Origin: Cyclina sinensis
Lineage: Eukaryota; Mollusca; Bivalvia; Venerida; Veneridae
Assembly: GCA_012932295.1 (NCBI GenBank)
Contig: JAAONU010000002.1
Location: 36,329,521 to 36,393,520 of the forward strand
Direction of reading: 5' to 3'
Length of the DNA stretch: 64,000 nucleotides
Below the pieces are notes generated by a model. It was not told where the DNA came from. It saw only the letters and a program-made list of their open reading frames with translations, and ran no database searches. Position numbers and translations under genes: made by a program. Below are positions 44,700 to 57,200 of this stretch, one piece after another; position 1 is the stretch's first letter, and the number at the start of each line of letters is the position of its first letter.

Positions 44700-46529
44700 T
44701 GTTATAATGTGAATATTTCTTATGTAATATTATGTAATATTACATAACTCAAAAGATATATATGCAGTTATATAATGAATAATTAATAAAGTGTATTTTC
44801 TTTCTAATTTCAACTTATAGAGTCATGTGTTTTATAAATGAATGTAAAAATTGATTTCTTATTTCAGGAGCTAATATCATGATGTTTAGTATTAAAATGT
44901 TCAGATTTTTGTATAGAAATTGGATATGACCTTTATTTTTGAATATTTAAAAGTAGAGTCCAATAAACAGCATTTTATAATTATTTTATATTAAAAGTCA
45001 ACATCATATATTTGGTATGAAATTTAAATTAGCAAGGAATTTTTATCAGATTATCCAAGCCGAGATTTTAACAACATGTCACCTCAAGTTATTTTCTTAA
45101 CAATGGTATGACTTGGTGATAATTGATCTCAAAGGCTCGGGTCAAAGCTAGCTTGATTATTAGGCAAAGACTGGAAGCCACAGGTGAGAACGTGTCAGAC
45201 ATGCCAAGCCAGATCAAAGAATACGGTGATTAATTAATTATTAGTCTTTTAGAAATTTAAGTAAAAGTACAATCTGTTGTTTTCACAAGATTTTGAGCTG
45301 ATTATCTCAAAATGGTATATAAACTTCCCCGAGTTCTTGCTGGTCATCATTCGCCAACAACTGCTGTTAGATTCAAGAAATAAAATTATTGTGTTTAAAC
45401 TCTTTGGACTCAAGATTGTTTATTGGATTTCAGGTAAATGATTTTATATTATTTTTGTAATATTTTTCTGTTTCAATTTGCTTTGTTATTTCTTTAGGGT
45501 GTAATATCAGTTATTTAGAAAACTAACTTCATGTCTTGGATGATTGATAGTTTTATGACTATATAAGCAATTATCTATTATTGAATTAATATTTTTAAGC
45601 AGAAATTGTTTAATGAATCAAGGACTAATACAAATTTCTGGTTCCAAGATCTTGACACAAATTTTATTACTAATTTGTGTTTTTACACCATGTTAAAGTT
45701 ACCATTTCCATTTTGATGTTGCATTCATCAATAACTTGTATAAATAACAAATTTTCGAATTTCAATTTAGACTTTTATAATAATTATGTATTTGCTAAAT
45801 AGAACTTCAGTTATTTCATTACGAAAACTTATTAAAGACTTCATTTTACAATTGTAGTTATTTCAAATAATTTATTATGGGATTATAGAGGAAATTGCTA
45901 TCTTATTTGATGTAAAGTCAATTATATGAATAAATCCATTTTATATAAAACTATAAATTCAAACTCAATCTGAGGATAGATACTTAGGATGATTAAGAAA
46001 TGCAATTATCATTACAGTGTCATTAAAACTTTGCACAGAATTGTGTGACCACGTTACGGTATACTAATTCATTTTACTTAGGTTGTATTGATGTGTACTT
46101 AATAAATGATTTTTACAATATGCTAAAGTACTTCTGGGATGTATTTTTTTAGTAATCAAAGTTAATCGAGTATTACACTAAGCTAATGTTTTTACGTCTT
46201 GATGTATCTGTTAGGGTTAATCATCGGCCAAGATCTCGGTATGACTTTCACTGCCAAACGAGTTGTTCTACCACAAATTGAATTAAGTATTTCTTTTATT
46301 GCAATTACTTAAGCTTTTCCCCATAATTATCAGTTTTTACTATATTGTGATTATGTATATGCAACAATTTTATAATTCATGTATTTTAATAAAATGTGTT
46401 GTAATAGATCATTCGCCAACAACTGCTGTTAGATTCAAGAAATAAAATTATTGTGTTTAAACTCTTTGGACTCAAGATTGTTTATTGGATTTCAGATCCC
46501 CGACCCTAGTCAGAATCTCCGTTATAACA
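44700..46529 (+). repeat. 3' LTR of the env-bearing provirus
   Basis: 1830 bp, the same length as the 5' LTR, with the same two 88-bp blocks (45346-45433 and 46408-46495). The AATAAA in the first block is the likely polyadenylation signal. Confidence 0.95.
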
Positions 46530-46533
46530 AAAC

Positions 46534-47087
46534 TGTTGGTAATCGTAAAATAATCACAGAACCTTGTACTTTTTTTATAATTACACTACGTCATGAGAAA
46601 TCAATTTAAGCTAATTTCAGAGTGAAAAATAGTCTAGTTCTTTCCCTTCAAAATAATTTACTTTTGGTAATTTTACCATATCATCTGACAACACTTATCT
46701 TTAAAGACATAAATAGTGCGTTTAAGTAGTCAGATATGTTTTCTTTTTGATTATTTTGTACATTGCATCTTAGTCATGGCATAAATTGTTTGCATGTTGT
46801 AGTATTCAGAAAAGAAAGTATATCATTAAAGAAACTTTCCTTTGTTTGTTCACTCGCATGTCTTTTGTTCATCCGTCCGCAATCTGATTAAAATCAGCTC
46901 CTATATAACGCTGCGCTGCAGTCAGATCCTGTACTTCAGTCTGATTGGTCCGTGCGTTTCTTGTTTACTTATTGATAGTTACAAAAATATTATATTTTAG
47001 ACAGATAAGTAGCAAATGTAATTTAGAAGAAAATTTATCAAGGACTTAACATTATGTAATGATTACTGTAAAAACATTTGTTCATTT
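46534..47087. other. Conserved intergenic block resumed after the provirus
   Basis: Continues the sequence interrupted at 34165 and matches 3968-4510. No gene seen. Confidence 0.55.
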
Positions 47088-47350
47088 GCATTTTCTTTGT
47101 AACCAAAAGGTATGGTGGCTCATTTGACCCATTTCGTATGAACGTGTTTTCGGGACGAAAAGGCGAAAGGTCGAACACACGAAAACGCAATAAACCGTGA
47201 CACTGCGCCTTCTATTTGTCGCGCCTTCGCGTATTCTCCTTGGTGCAGGGGCATATGGTCGAAAACACGAAAAAGTTACCGGTTGTCGTGTTTTCGACCT
47301 TTCACCATTTCGCCCCGAAAACACGCTCAAATCAGCCACCATAAAAATGC
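47088..47350. mobile_element. Fold-back (MITE-like) element, unit C
   Basis: Inverted arms around GTATGAACGTGTTTTCGGG and CCCGAAAACACGCTCA, with outer arms ATGGTGGCT and AGCCACCAT. A few bases of the right arm (TACAAAATGGCA) are missing. Confidence 0.7.
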
Positions 47351-47817
47351 TGTAAGGAAAAGAAAAGAACTAGGAGTGAATTTTGTTCTTCGAAGAAGGG
47401 CACTTTACGTACACTAAAATTGCCTCCAAAACGTTTATTTCGCAGAATTTAGTGATAAAACCATGTGAATGCGAGTTGATTTCATAATTATATTATTCAA
47501 AGCATATAAAAGCTGTTTAAACAAAAGTGAGCAAACAAACCAATTCCTTCAGTATCGTAACAATATTTTGGTGCATATATGTAGTCGACAGCTATATATA
47601 TACGAACGTTCACTTGTTATCAACTTTTTTTCAGTGACTCCAAATGGGAGAGGAGGCGTTGCAGTAATGGCACCACCCATCCCGCTAAGGTCAATGTCAA
47701 GTACTAGTACTCGATCAAAGACAGAACACACCAACGAGAACATGAACCAGTAAATGAGACTAATAAAGTATTCAGGAACATGTCCTTATTCATATGTTCC
47801 TTGTTAACAAAGACGAT
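47351..47817. other. Conserved intergenic block, no gene seen
   Basis: Counterpart of 4761-5285. It holds a short stretch reading VTPNGRGGVAVMAPPIPLRSM, conserved in unit D, whose origin I do not recognise. Confidence 0.5.
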
Positions 47818-48640
47818 GTCAGTTAGGCCACATTTAAATTTGAGTTGGAAGCATTCATCACTGTAAAAAAGTTTTCAAAGATAAGCAAGAATTACTCGGA
47901 ATGAAAAGAGCATTGGAGGAAAATTATTGTGATGTCGTCCAAAGATCGGAAACAGATTTTACAGTCAAAGAATTGTTGGATAAACAGGAAAGTACCTTTG
48001 GTACATTAAAACCAGGGAGAGTGTACTTTTTCTTCTATTGTAAACAAATTCGTCAAATATTATTTACACCTCTAGATACGAAGAAGTTTCTCACAAGCAG
48101 TACCACAAAGGACATAACCAGTCAGAACAACCAGTCAGTGAACAAAGTTTTATCTGAAGGACCCAGAGCAGAAATGTCAACCTAATCCATCATATGAGGG
48201 GTTATGACTGAATTAAATTTGATTAAAAAATATGGAGACATAACTTAAAATAAAGGTGACGAAGACGTGAAGAAATGTAATGCTGTCAGTGATATGGAAA
48301 AAAGTAAAACAGTCTATCAAAGAAAATTCTTGAAAGGATGGTTGACCTTGAGAAAAAGCAAGTAAGCAATCCAGTCATGAAAGCTACTATCCACTTCTAT
48401 GGTCTGATAATAGTAATTATGTATCTAGAGGTAGAGGTGGTCATAGTGATGCAAGAGGCAGGTACAGAGGTAGTGACAGCTACAGACGTAGAACTCCAAA
48501 AGGACAAACAACCATGGCACCTGAATGTTCAACTGTCACCATAGAGAACATATAGCAACATTTTGTCTAAAGACGCATATATAAGTGTCCCTGTTATGGG
48601 GTCGGAGTAGGGAAAATGGCTATATTCAAAACTCAGTAGT
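47818..48640 (+). pseudogene. Decayed gag-like retroelement ORF, unit C
   Basis: Conserved stretch MKRALEENYCDVVQRSETDF at 47901 onward. Downstream, in another frame, an RG-rich piece (RGRGGHSDARGRYRG) and a C-x-C-Y-G-V-G-V-G-H/K motif near 48590. Frameshifts interrupt it. Confidence 0.45.
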
Positions 48641-48649
48641 AGAATAGAT

Positions 48650-49390
48650 AAATTTTCATCCCCTGACCTGTGACTGTCTCTAATGCCATGCACTGTTCAG
48701 CTTTACCTGGATTTAGTTCTACTTTATATTTTATTACTTTAGCAAGGGCTTCATTAAATGTTAATATCTTTACAAGCTTTGTATGCTTAGTTGGTGACAC
48801 TTCTAAATATTTGAGTTCACTGATTGTCTTATTTTTGGTGTCAAATCGTTTTCAGCAATTTTACGCTTTCGAATTAGTTTCCCTGAATTTTTACTCTCTA
48901 CATCGATCTCATCAACGCTAGTGTTAGTTACAGGCACAATGTGCTGTGCTTCTCTCCAGCTTCTTTCTTAAAGAATTGATGTTGTTTTTTCTTTTCAAAT
49001 TGACATACTTGTGATTGGAGCTTTTTTTATATTTCATCCACTGACATCCAGTGATTATTTTTATTGATTTATTCTCTTTTTCCTTTGACCCCTTTTGACC
49101 TGAAATTTCATATCAACAACAAAACGTTTGTCTGATGAACCTGACGGAAAAAACATTACTTGTAGAGTCGCAGGACTCTCCTGATTCTTCGTAACTTTTG
49201 TTTGTATTCGTTGTATTTTCTACTATGTGTTCATCAGTATTGTTAAGTCCTTTAGCGGTATGTTGTTTGAGTTTTCTACCTTGCTCCTGCATACACTTTC
49301 TTATCATTTCCCTTCTTATTTATAATCGCACCTTCACTAGACTTTTTTCCTTTTTCTGTACGCTTTCTGGATCTCTGCACGACTTTTTTC
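48650..49390 (-). pseudogene. CLC-family ORF remnant, 3' truncated, unit C
   Basis: Pieces RKRKIAENDLTPK, a degraded SPTKLTKL counterpart and the upstream KCMQEQGRKLKQHTAKGL remain. The part with the RP and CLC motifs, and the adjoining hairpin cluster, were lost in a deletion of about 600 bases whose junction is near 48645. Confidence 0.45.
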
Positions 49391-51498
49391 CATCAGCTTA
49401 AAGCGTAAAATAGTGTGAGTGAATTAGAAATTTATGTGAATTACGTTACTATTTTAACTTAACTAGAGATCTCTACATGTCTTCATACAGTGATACAACT
49501 GCACCGATATGTTTCTTGTAATATTATTGTCAAGGCTTATCACTTAATGAATTCCGATTCCATTATTTTTCCTAAGTCAAAACAAATGATATTTACAATA
49601 AAACACAATACATACCTTTTTGTTAACGAATTTTCCACACAATATTTTTCATTCAAGTTTCCCGCTCTAGGAACTTTTCTTCAATATGCACCGGGAAGAT
49701 AACTCTATGCAATATCCGGATAAAACCATCATCGGATCAGTTTTTCGCGTCTAATTCCAGAAAACAGTCACGTGATTCACAGTAACATAATTCATGTTAA
49801 CATGTTATTATACCACTAGATGCCATATCATAAATTGAATCAAATATAGATATTACCTCTATAGATTAAAATTACAGAAAAGTTTCACCAGTTATTTCAA
49901 TATCATGCAAACCAATATTTTTCATGTATGACAGATAAGTACAAGAAAAACATTGATGCGAAGCATTAAAGACGCGGATAAATGGATTGCCGGCGGAGAA
50001 AGATTGACCAGATGGAGCTCACAAACCAGCAAAATGTATTATGTGGCATGTGCCACACAGCAGGCAAGCAAGTACCACAAACGGATAATGCAAATAAGTA
50101 TCGGAAGTTTTTCATAAACATTCAGGCACACTGATGAAAATGTAAACATCACGTGATTCATATTCCTTCATTTCATTGGCCGCAAAAAGAGTGTACATGC
50201 AAGCATCGTGTGACCTGAAATCTCGCGGAATCTCTAAAGAAATTAGTCATCGATTTCATTGTTTCCCTCGGAGAACGAATTTTGCTACTCGATTTGATCC
50301 GTTTTCCGATCTTAAAAGGCCTTCTATGCCTTCTGCATATTATTTGATAGACACGATCGAAAGAACACCCACGAAAGTGGGTTTTGTTACCGTCGAATTT
50401 TCTACATTTGCTTGTCACTTCCAAATTAAGAATATAAAGACTTCTCGTTCCAGTACAAGTCAAATCGATGAGGCAAGGTATACTTCGACCGTAAATACTT
50501 AAACCTTAATCACAAAAAAGTACAAATGCCTACTACGAAGTTTCAGAGTCAAATATTTCCTGCGGTTGTCAGTTATTCTTACGGGCATGCCTTCAAGTCA
50601 TTTCCAAGCATTGCCTTATCCCAAAGCTTCTTAAATTTGCGTGGGACATTCCTTCCGTGTCTACTCGGGTTACTCAAACACGAGAAAGGCATTTATTCGA
50701 AGGAACATTTCGTTTCTCACATCGCCGACATAAACATTTCATTGCAGTTCACTGAAACCATTTCTGGAAAAGGAAATCATCATATATTCATTCCCTTGTT
50801 TGAGTATTCAGTACATCGTACAAAAGAGTGCAACAAGACTTAATTCTAAGATCGCTATCTGAAAATCATTGAGTTCCTTTCAATCTGTTACGCAACTCCA
50901 CAGACATTCCGTCCCATGCATTCCGTAAAACGCGGATCTTCCGATCCGCGTCCTGAATAAAGACCAAATATTTGTTATACAAAAATGGTTCAATTACAGC
51001 GCAGAGAACTTTCAATTAATGTTCAGCTCTAATATCATAAACGTGTTTTAAAGAAACAACAATCACGTAATTCACTTTGCTACAAATCATTTGATGTCCA
51101 AAAAGTAAGTTTTAACTAACAGCAACTAAATGTTTGACGTTTTTACTTTTAAATCACAGAACATAACGCTGGTAGTGATAATAAGATTAGCAAAATAAGC
51201 AGCATTAAAAAAGAAACGTAATTCAAGTTTTTTTTGTGGGACATAAAAAGGTAGGAACCTGTAGTAAATAAAATCTGGATATTTACATCAAGATGAAGGG
51301 AAACACTATTTCATTTATGAACAATCTGCATTGTTGTATATTTAATCAGTCAGGGTTTATATGGTTTTAGGACAGCTGCTCAAACCTTTAGTTTTTGGCA
51401 GCCATTTTCGGGTATTTTTGTGCATTGACACTGATAACAACGAAAACATAAAATAAAATGAGGTTTTACTTCTGTTGGGAGATGGCGTTTGTCAGTTT
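49391..51498. other. Upstream flank of MyD88 copy D, with a unit-specific block
   Basis: 49391-50400 and 51330-51498 match the flanks of B and C. About 930 bases between (50402-51330) have no counterpart there. That block holds two small frames of 96-108 codons that I do not recognise and an ACGCGGATCTTCCGATCCGCG palindrome near 50932. Confidence 0.5.
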
Positions 51499-51510
51499 AA
51501 ATATGACAAT

Positions 51511-53407
51511 ATAAGTATTTATGTCTTTTATTGACTGAACACTTAGATTATGCCATCACCGCAAAATCAGTTGCTGATTCAGCTCATAGAGCATTAGGAA
51601 TGTTGATTGCTAAGACTAAAGCACAATGAGGTATGCCCTATGAATCCTTCACAAAATTGTTTGAAGCAACAGTAGTTCCTGTTATTACATATGCATCCTC
51701 GGTATGGGGCTGCGATAACTTCTCCTGTATCAATGCTGTGCAGAATAGAGCTGCTCGCTTTTTACTAAATGTTGGACGATACACTCCAAATGCCGCAGTT
51801 TTAGGTGATGTTGGATGGAAACCTATGTCATTTCATTGTGGTAAGACTGTCTTAGGAAATTGGAGTAGATTTACTTGTTTGAACAATAATAGGCTTAATA
51901 AAAGAATTTTTACATGGGCTAATTCTATGGCTAGTAATAGATGTAAAAACTGGAATTTCAAAGTATGCAGTATATTTAATCAGTATAGTGTTGAGAGGTT
52001 TTGCATTGTTGATACTCCCATTCAAAAACAAGAAATCTATTCTGCTTTATTACCTCAATTGTATGATAGTTATGTTCAGAATTGGTTAAATGATGTAAAT
52101 AGAGAAGCTGCAAGACAAGGAAATGGTCGCAATAAATTGAGACTGTATAAGACATTTAAACAGACCTATGAAACGGAAGCTTATTGTACAAATTTTTTTA
52201 ATAAATCATAAAGAGGAGCACTAGCAAAATTCCGCAGTGGTACGGCTCCAATAGGGATTGAATTAGGTCGATACAACGGCCTACCAGTTGAACAACGTCT
52301 CTGCTTTCATTGTAACAACATTGTAGAAAATGAAATGTCTTATTACACTGTCCATTGTATGACTCCATCAGAATAGATATGATACAAAAAGCACAAGAAT
52401 TGGATAACAATTTTAATAATCTTACAGATATTGAAAAAAGCTGGATACTTACTCTCCAATAGTGATATTGCCTTTTTATGTGCCAAAACCTGCTATCTTA
52501 TACTTGACAAAAGAAGAAATGTACTGTATAATAGACCATAAATGTTTTAACTTGTAAATTATGTTTTTAGGTTTTATCTAAAACTGTAAAACTGTGATGC
52601 TATAACTACTTTGCTTTTCTGCTGTATGATTTTGAAGTAATTAAATATTGTACACTCATTATGTAAATATAATGTTACATTTGTGGTACATTTTATTGGC
52701 TGAAACCAATGTAAGCAGCAGTCTTACTAACAAAGTAGTTCTGGCTTTGTATGAACTTGTATTTTAGGTTAAGTAATTTGCTATTGCTAATCAGTCTCTC
52801 GCTGATCTGATCAGAGGGGGATACATGATTTTTTAAAATATTTCATAACATGCACACTAGTGCCTTATCTACATAGTTCAGTATCTTATCCATTTGTATT
52901 TTTATGGCAGTTTTTAATACAGTAGATACCGCTTGACTACATACGACATATCTGTTAAACTTGTATATAATAATAATATTTAAATATATATATGCATGAT
53001 ATAATAGCAGGTACACAACCTAATACATACTTCTTCACCATTACATGCAACTTGAAAAATTTGATGATTTTGATTAATATACTCTCAGTAATGCTTCATT
53101 CAACAAAACTAGGAAGTTTCACTAGGTATTAATGGATACATTTAGATAATTACATTGTTTTAGATATTATCTGATTACCAAGAATAGTGTTTAGTCAAGT
53201 GGAATGTTCTGTATCAGATTAGCAATAGTTATCTACCTTTTATCTTGTAGATACTGTATAGTGTGTAGAATTGTCTCATGACTGATGTTTTATTAGTCTC
53301 TAATAATTCTACTTAGAATGGTCATTGCATGAAACTTGACTTTTTATTTACTCTGTTATTTCATGTATATGATTGAGACTCTAATAAATAAATCAATAAA
53401 TAAATAA
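51511..53407 (+). mobile_element. 5'-truncated LINE insertion
   Basis: Flanked by the 12-bp target duplication AAATATGACAAT (51499-51510 and 53408-53419), and ends in an AATAAATAAATAAATAAA tail. Copies B and C have the empty site (AATATGACAATCTGC). Only the 3' end of the retrotransposon is present. Confidence 0.9.
51600..52470 (+). pseudogene. LINE reverse transcriptase C-terminal part
   Basis: A frame from about 51633 to 52211 carries the post-catalytic region typical of Jockey/CR1-like LINEs (VVPVITYASSVWG, INAVQNRAARFLLNVGRYTP, LGDVGWKPM). After a TAA at 52209-52211 the same protein continues (FRSGTAPIGIELGRYNGLP, LCFHCNNI...HC), a cysteine-histidine motif often found at LINE ORF2 ends. 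The catalytic domain is missing through truncation, so it is inactive. Clade assignment is tentative. Confidence 0.8.
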
Positions 53408-54011
53408 AAATATGACAATCTGCTTGAATTCAGGGCATTTACGTTTTCTTCATGGCCACTAAACACTAATCGTATATTTGCACTATTGTCATTTTAGCTG
53501 ATTATGTATATTATACATTTGTATTAATATATCTGATATTTCTAAAGCTACCTTAAACTTGTTGACTTTTTATTTATTCAGTTTTTACCTGTTAAAGTTA
53601 GATTTACAAAAAATAGATCCTATTTTTGTATCAAGAACTTTACCAATATTTAATAGTGTAACGCTACGTGATTATGTATAATTGTCATCATGAAGTTAAT
53701 AATACATTTAAAACTCGGTTTGAAAGTTGTTTTGTACATATATAAATGAAGATTTGTTTTACTTTATGATAGTTCGTTTACAAGTGATTTATTTTTTTAA
53801 ACACATCCTACTTTAAAGCAAGTACCGACCATTGTTTGTAAGAGAAAAAACTATGTGAACAAAGGAATGGTAAACCCTTGATATTCAGCCGTGTAGAGAA
53901 ACAGTCGTTCATAGATCAAATAGTTGGAAATAAGTTGATATTTTATAAACAGGTATACAACTTAACTGTTTAAATGTTCAACAAAACTTATCGATCGGAG
54001 TGCTGTAATCT

Positions 54012-54044
54012 TTTATATACATTGGTCGGAACTAAAACTTCCGG
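54012..54044 (+). promoter_or_regulatory. Putative MyD88 core promoter, copy D
   Basis: TTTATATA (54012-54019), ATTGG (54021-54025) and ACTTCCGG (54037-54044), as before copies B and C although the surrounding bases have diverged. Confidence 0.4.
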
Positions 54045-54200
54045 GTGTGGATAGTAACTAACTAAAATACGAAAGTTTTTTAGTGATAAAGAAACCTTTG
54101 ATAAGGAAAGGCGATTGTGAATTATGATACAAAGGTTAGGCGAAAACTGGAATTTAGAAATTTAAAATATATTATCTAAATTTACAGTAAATAACTAAAT

Positions 54201-57200
54201 ATGGAAGCGATGGATCCTTTGTCAGAAGAACACATTTTACCCGCTCAGTATAACTTTACTCCACTACGGGCACTTCGAGTAGCATCACGGAGGAAGTTGT
54301 CGAGTTTTTTAGATCTTGAAGGAAATCTAGTTGTTATCAACATTGATGGAATAGAAACTGATAAAGTAAATGACTACAGTGGGTTGGCCGAGCTCGCAGG
54401 CTTTTCTTATCAAGAGATAATGAACATGAAGCGACAAAAGAGCCCAACACATGAGCTGTTAGAGTTATGGACTTCCCAACAAGATTCCACAGTGGGCAAA
54501 CTATGGATGTATCTCTATATGATGGAACGATACGATGTCTTGACTGAATGCAGACGCCCAATTTGTAAGTTTATTAAAAAAGACTAGACTGATTTTCAAA
54601 TGTTTGATCTGAAAATTTTATAAGGAAAAAAGGAGAACTCATCAGGCTTGACAAAGACGAATTTTAGCAATTTTAATTGACCATACCTGTTATAACTGTT
54701 CATACAAAGCTTTCCTCAGTAAACTTTATATATAAAAAAAGGTTCAAGAAAAAAGAATGAATACTAATTTTTAGCTTTCAAGACGGTATAAAACGTTGAT
54801 AATAGAAATGATACGGGTAAGCTCTACAGTTACACTAGCCATTCGATATAGCTTTATCTGTGTAAAATAGAATAAATCTTCGATTGTGACATTTTTAGTG
54901 CATGATTGTAACAAATACGAGGAACATCAGCAACTACAAATAGATACTGAAAGGTACAGCATTGAGCAAGATCCCACAGGTAGTTATCCTAGTCAGTAAT
55001 CTATCTATTTAATGGCTTGATGGCTGCCATTTTCGTTATTAGCCGATCCCTAAATCATTTAATGAGATATTTGCGAACTTATATAATTAAGTTATTAATA
55101 TTTAGTTTATACATTATCATTTATTACCTTCTTCTTGCATCTGACACGACTTATTAGTATTACACACCAATACTGACTTATACAAAAGATCATATGTTTC
55201 AGGATGAGTCTTGCCTATTTAAATACCAAAAACTAACGTAACTGAAAAAAACGTACTTTAAACACATTTTTATGCCCCCTAAGGTGCGCAATAGTTTTTA
55301 AACTGTTCGTCCGTCCGTCCGTCCATCCGAAAACTTTAACATTGGCTGTATCTTCCTTATTAGTAAATTGATTTACTTCATACTTGGACACAACAACCCT
55401 TCTAATAAGACCTTCCCACTGACCTATATTTATTTGATCTTGACCACTGATGGATCTTCATCTTGAAGATCCAGTTGTCCAAAAAAACTTTTAACATTGG
55501 CCATAACTTCCTTATTAGTAAGTGGATATACTTAGACACAAAACCCTTTGGACAAGACCTCCCCTTTGACCCATATTTATTTGACCTTGACCCCTAAAAT
55601 ACTGGTCCTCAGCACAAAAGTCAAAGCACAACTTCGGGGGGAGCTGAACAATTACGACAGAAATTAGACTCGAGAATTTAAAAATTGAAAGGAACTCGAC
55701 AAGCGGCTCCCAAACATTCCTAACCTTGCTTTCTCAATCAATGAACATGTTAGAAATACAGAGCAGTATTTTTTCAATCATTGTGATTTTGATAAAAAAA
55801 TAAGAAAGGCTTTTTCATGAAGAAATGACTTGAATACAAAAGAATGACATAATTATATCAACATTGTTTTTGAATCAATAGAACATAGTTTGATCATCAT
55901 CTTGTTAGTACATTTATTTTTTTATCAGTAAAATCTGTGTGATCATGGACCTAAACAACAGGGGTATTATTAACCTTCGTATCAATAAGCGTACTTGTTC
56001 TACATTTTACGAGTATATCAAGTACTTTTATAAAACGAAAATGTACTAAGCAAAATGTTCGCCCTCTTGAGATATTTGTCTACTTATACACAAGTGCTAC
56101 TTTTAATGGTTTCTGTTTAAAGCCATTTTCGTTTCGTTTTCAGTATCAACTTCTGAGATGAAAGTTGATGAAACAAAATTTGCAACCAGGCAGGATGGTA
56201 AGAGAAAGTTTGTTATAGCCTTAACTTTCAAAATTGTTACATCGGCTCGAGGCTTTTTGTCCAATCGATAGCCGCCAGTAAAACAAGTCTTCTCTATTAA
56301 TGCGTGTGATAAATTGAACACTAGTCCTACTGATAACAGGAAAAAAGTAATGTAAAAATACTGAAAGTTTGTAGCATTATATTGAAGTTTCTTTAGCTAT
56401 GGGTCTCAATATAACACTAGTAGTTTGTCTTCAGTTAAGTTCCTGGATCAAATTTCAGCAAAATCGCGCAGCGTGCAATAGCCTTTACATGAAGCGATGT
56501 GTGCAGTATACCTTGTACTAAGTAGCACTAAAAGTTTTCTATATTTCCAGTGCAAAGTGGACAGAGAACATTTTACGATGCATTTATATGTTACTCGGCC
56601 GAGGACGAGAGCGACCGGAAATTTCTCTACGAGCTGATAGACGAGTTAGAGAAAAGACGAGGCCTGAAGCTGTTCGTGCCTGGGAGAGACGATCTTCCGG
56701 GCTCAGCAGAGCATACTATCACGGCTTATCTCATAGAAAAAAGGTTGTCATGTTTTTATGATACTCAGTTATGATATAAGTTTATCATATAGCGGTTTTG
56801 AATTGTGCGATCGACTGTTATTTTCAAATTCGAACAACCACAATCTTCCACCGGCATATTAATTAAAGACAAATTGAATGCCACCAAACTCTCATGCATC
56901 TACGCTTGACACTAACCTGTCGACCACATCCTTTTATCGATAGGCCCTATTTTAAAACATAATGTGTTGCCGTCATCCTTTTTTGTAAATCAGCCCAGAT
57001 CAGTATTACATGCAGCTGAAACTCCTAATCATAGAAACGTCTGAGTTATAATTTGATCAAACTTAGCAAGAATAAAAATAGTTATTTTGCAGTTTTTACT
57101 ATTTTGCTTAGCCTTAAATCCTTATGAAACAAAGTTTCATAATTGATTATCGATATGATTTCTACCCTGTCAAGCAAGGAATACATTTTAACGAAAAAAA

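Larger units (their letters stand above)
34166..46529 (+). mobile_element. Envelope-bearing Ty3/Gypsy provirus, apparently intact
   Basis: The element is 12,364 bp, with 1830-bp LTRs (TGTTATAATG...CGTTATAACA) flanked by AAAC at 34162-34165 and 46530-46533. The empty site (TTTCAAAACTGTTGG) is present in unit B near 22930. Internal genes are gag, pol and env, all open and on the + strand. A primer-binding-like TGGTGGGTATTG begins two bases inside the 5' LTR (35998). I saw only two substitutions between the LTRs (35173/45707 and 35469/46003), so insertion is recent. No convincing polypurine tract is visible just before the 3' LTR. Gypsy-type pol with env places it among the retrovirus-like Ty3/Gypsy elements; infectivity is not implied. 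Confidence 0.95.

Noticed and set aside
50176..50843. Two frames of 108 and 105 codons upstream of copy D
   Set aside because: They match no family I know, have no splice or promoter support, and lie mostly in a block lacking paralogous copies; kept only as unclassified sequence.
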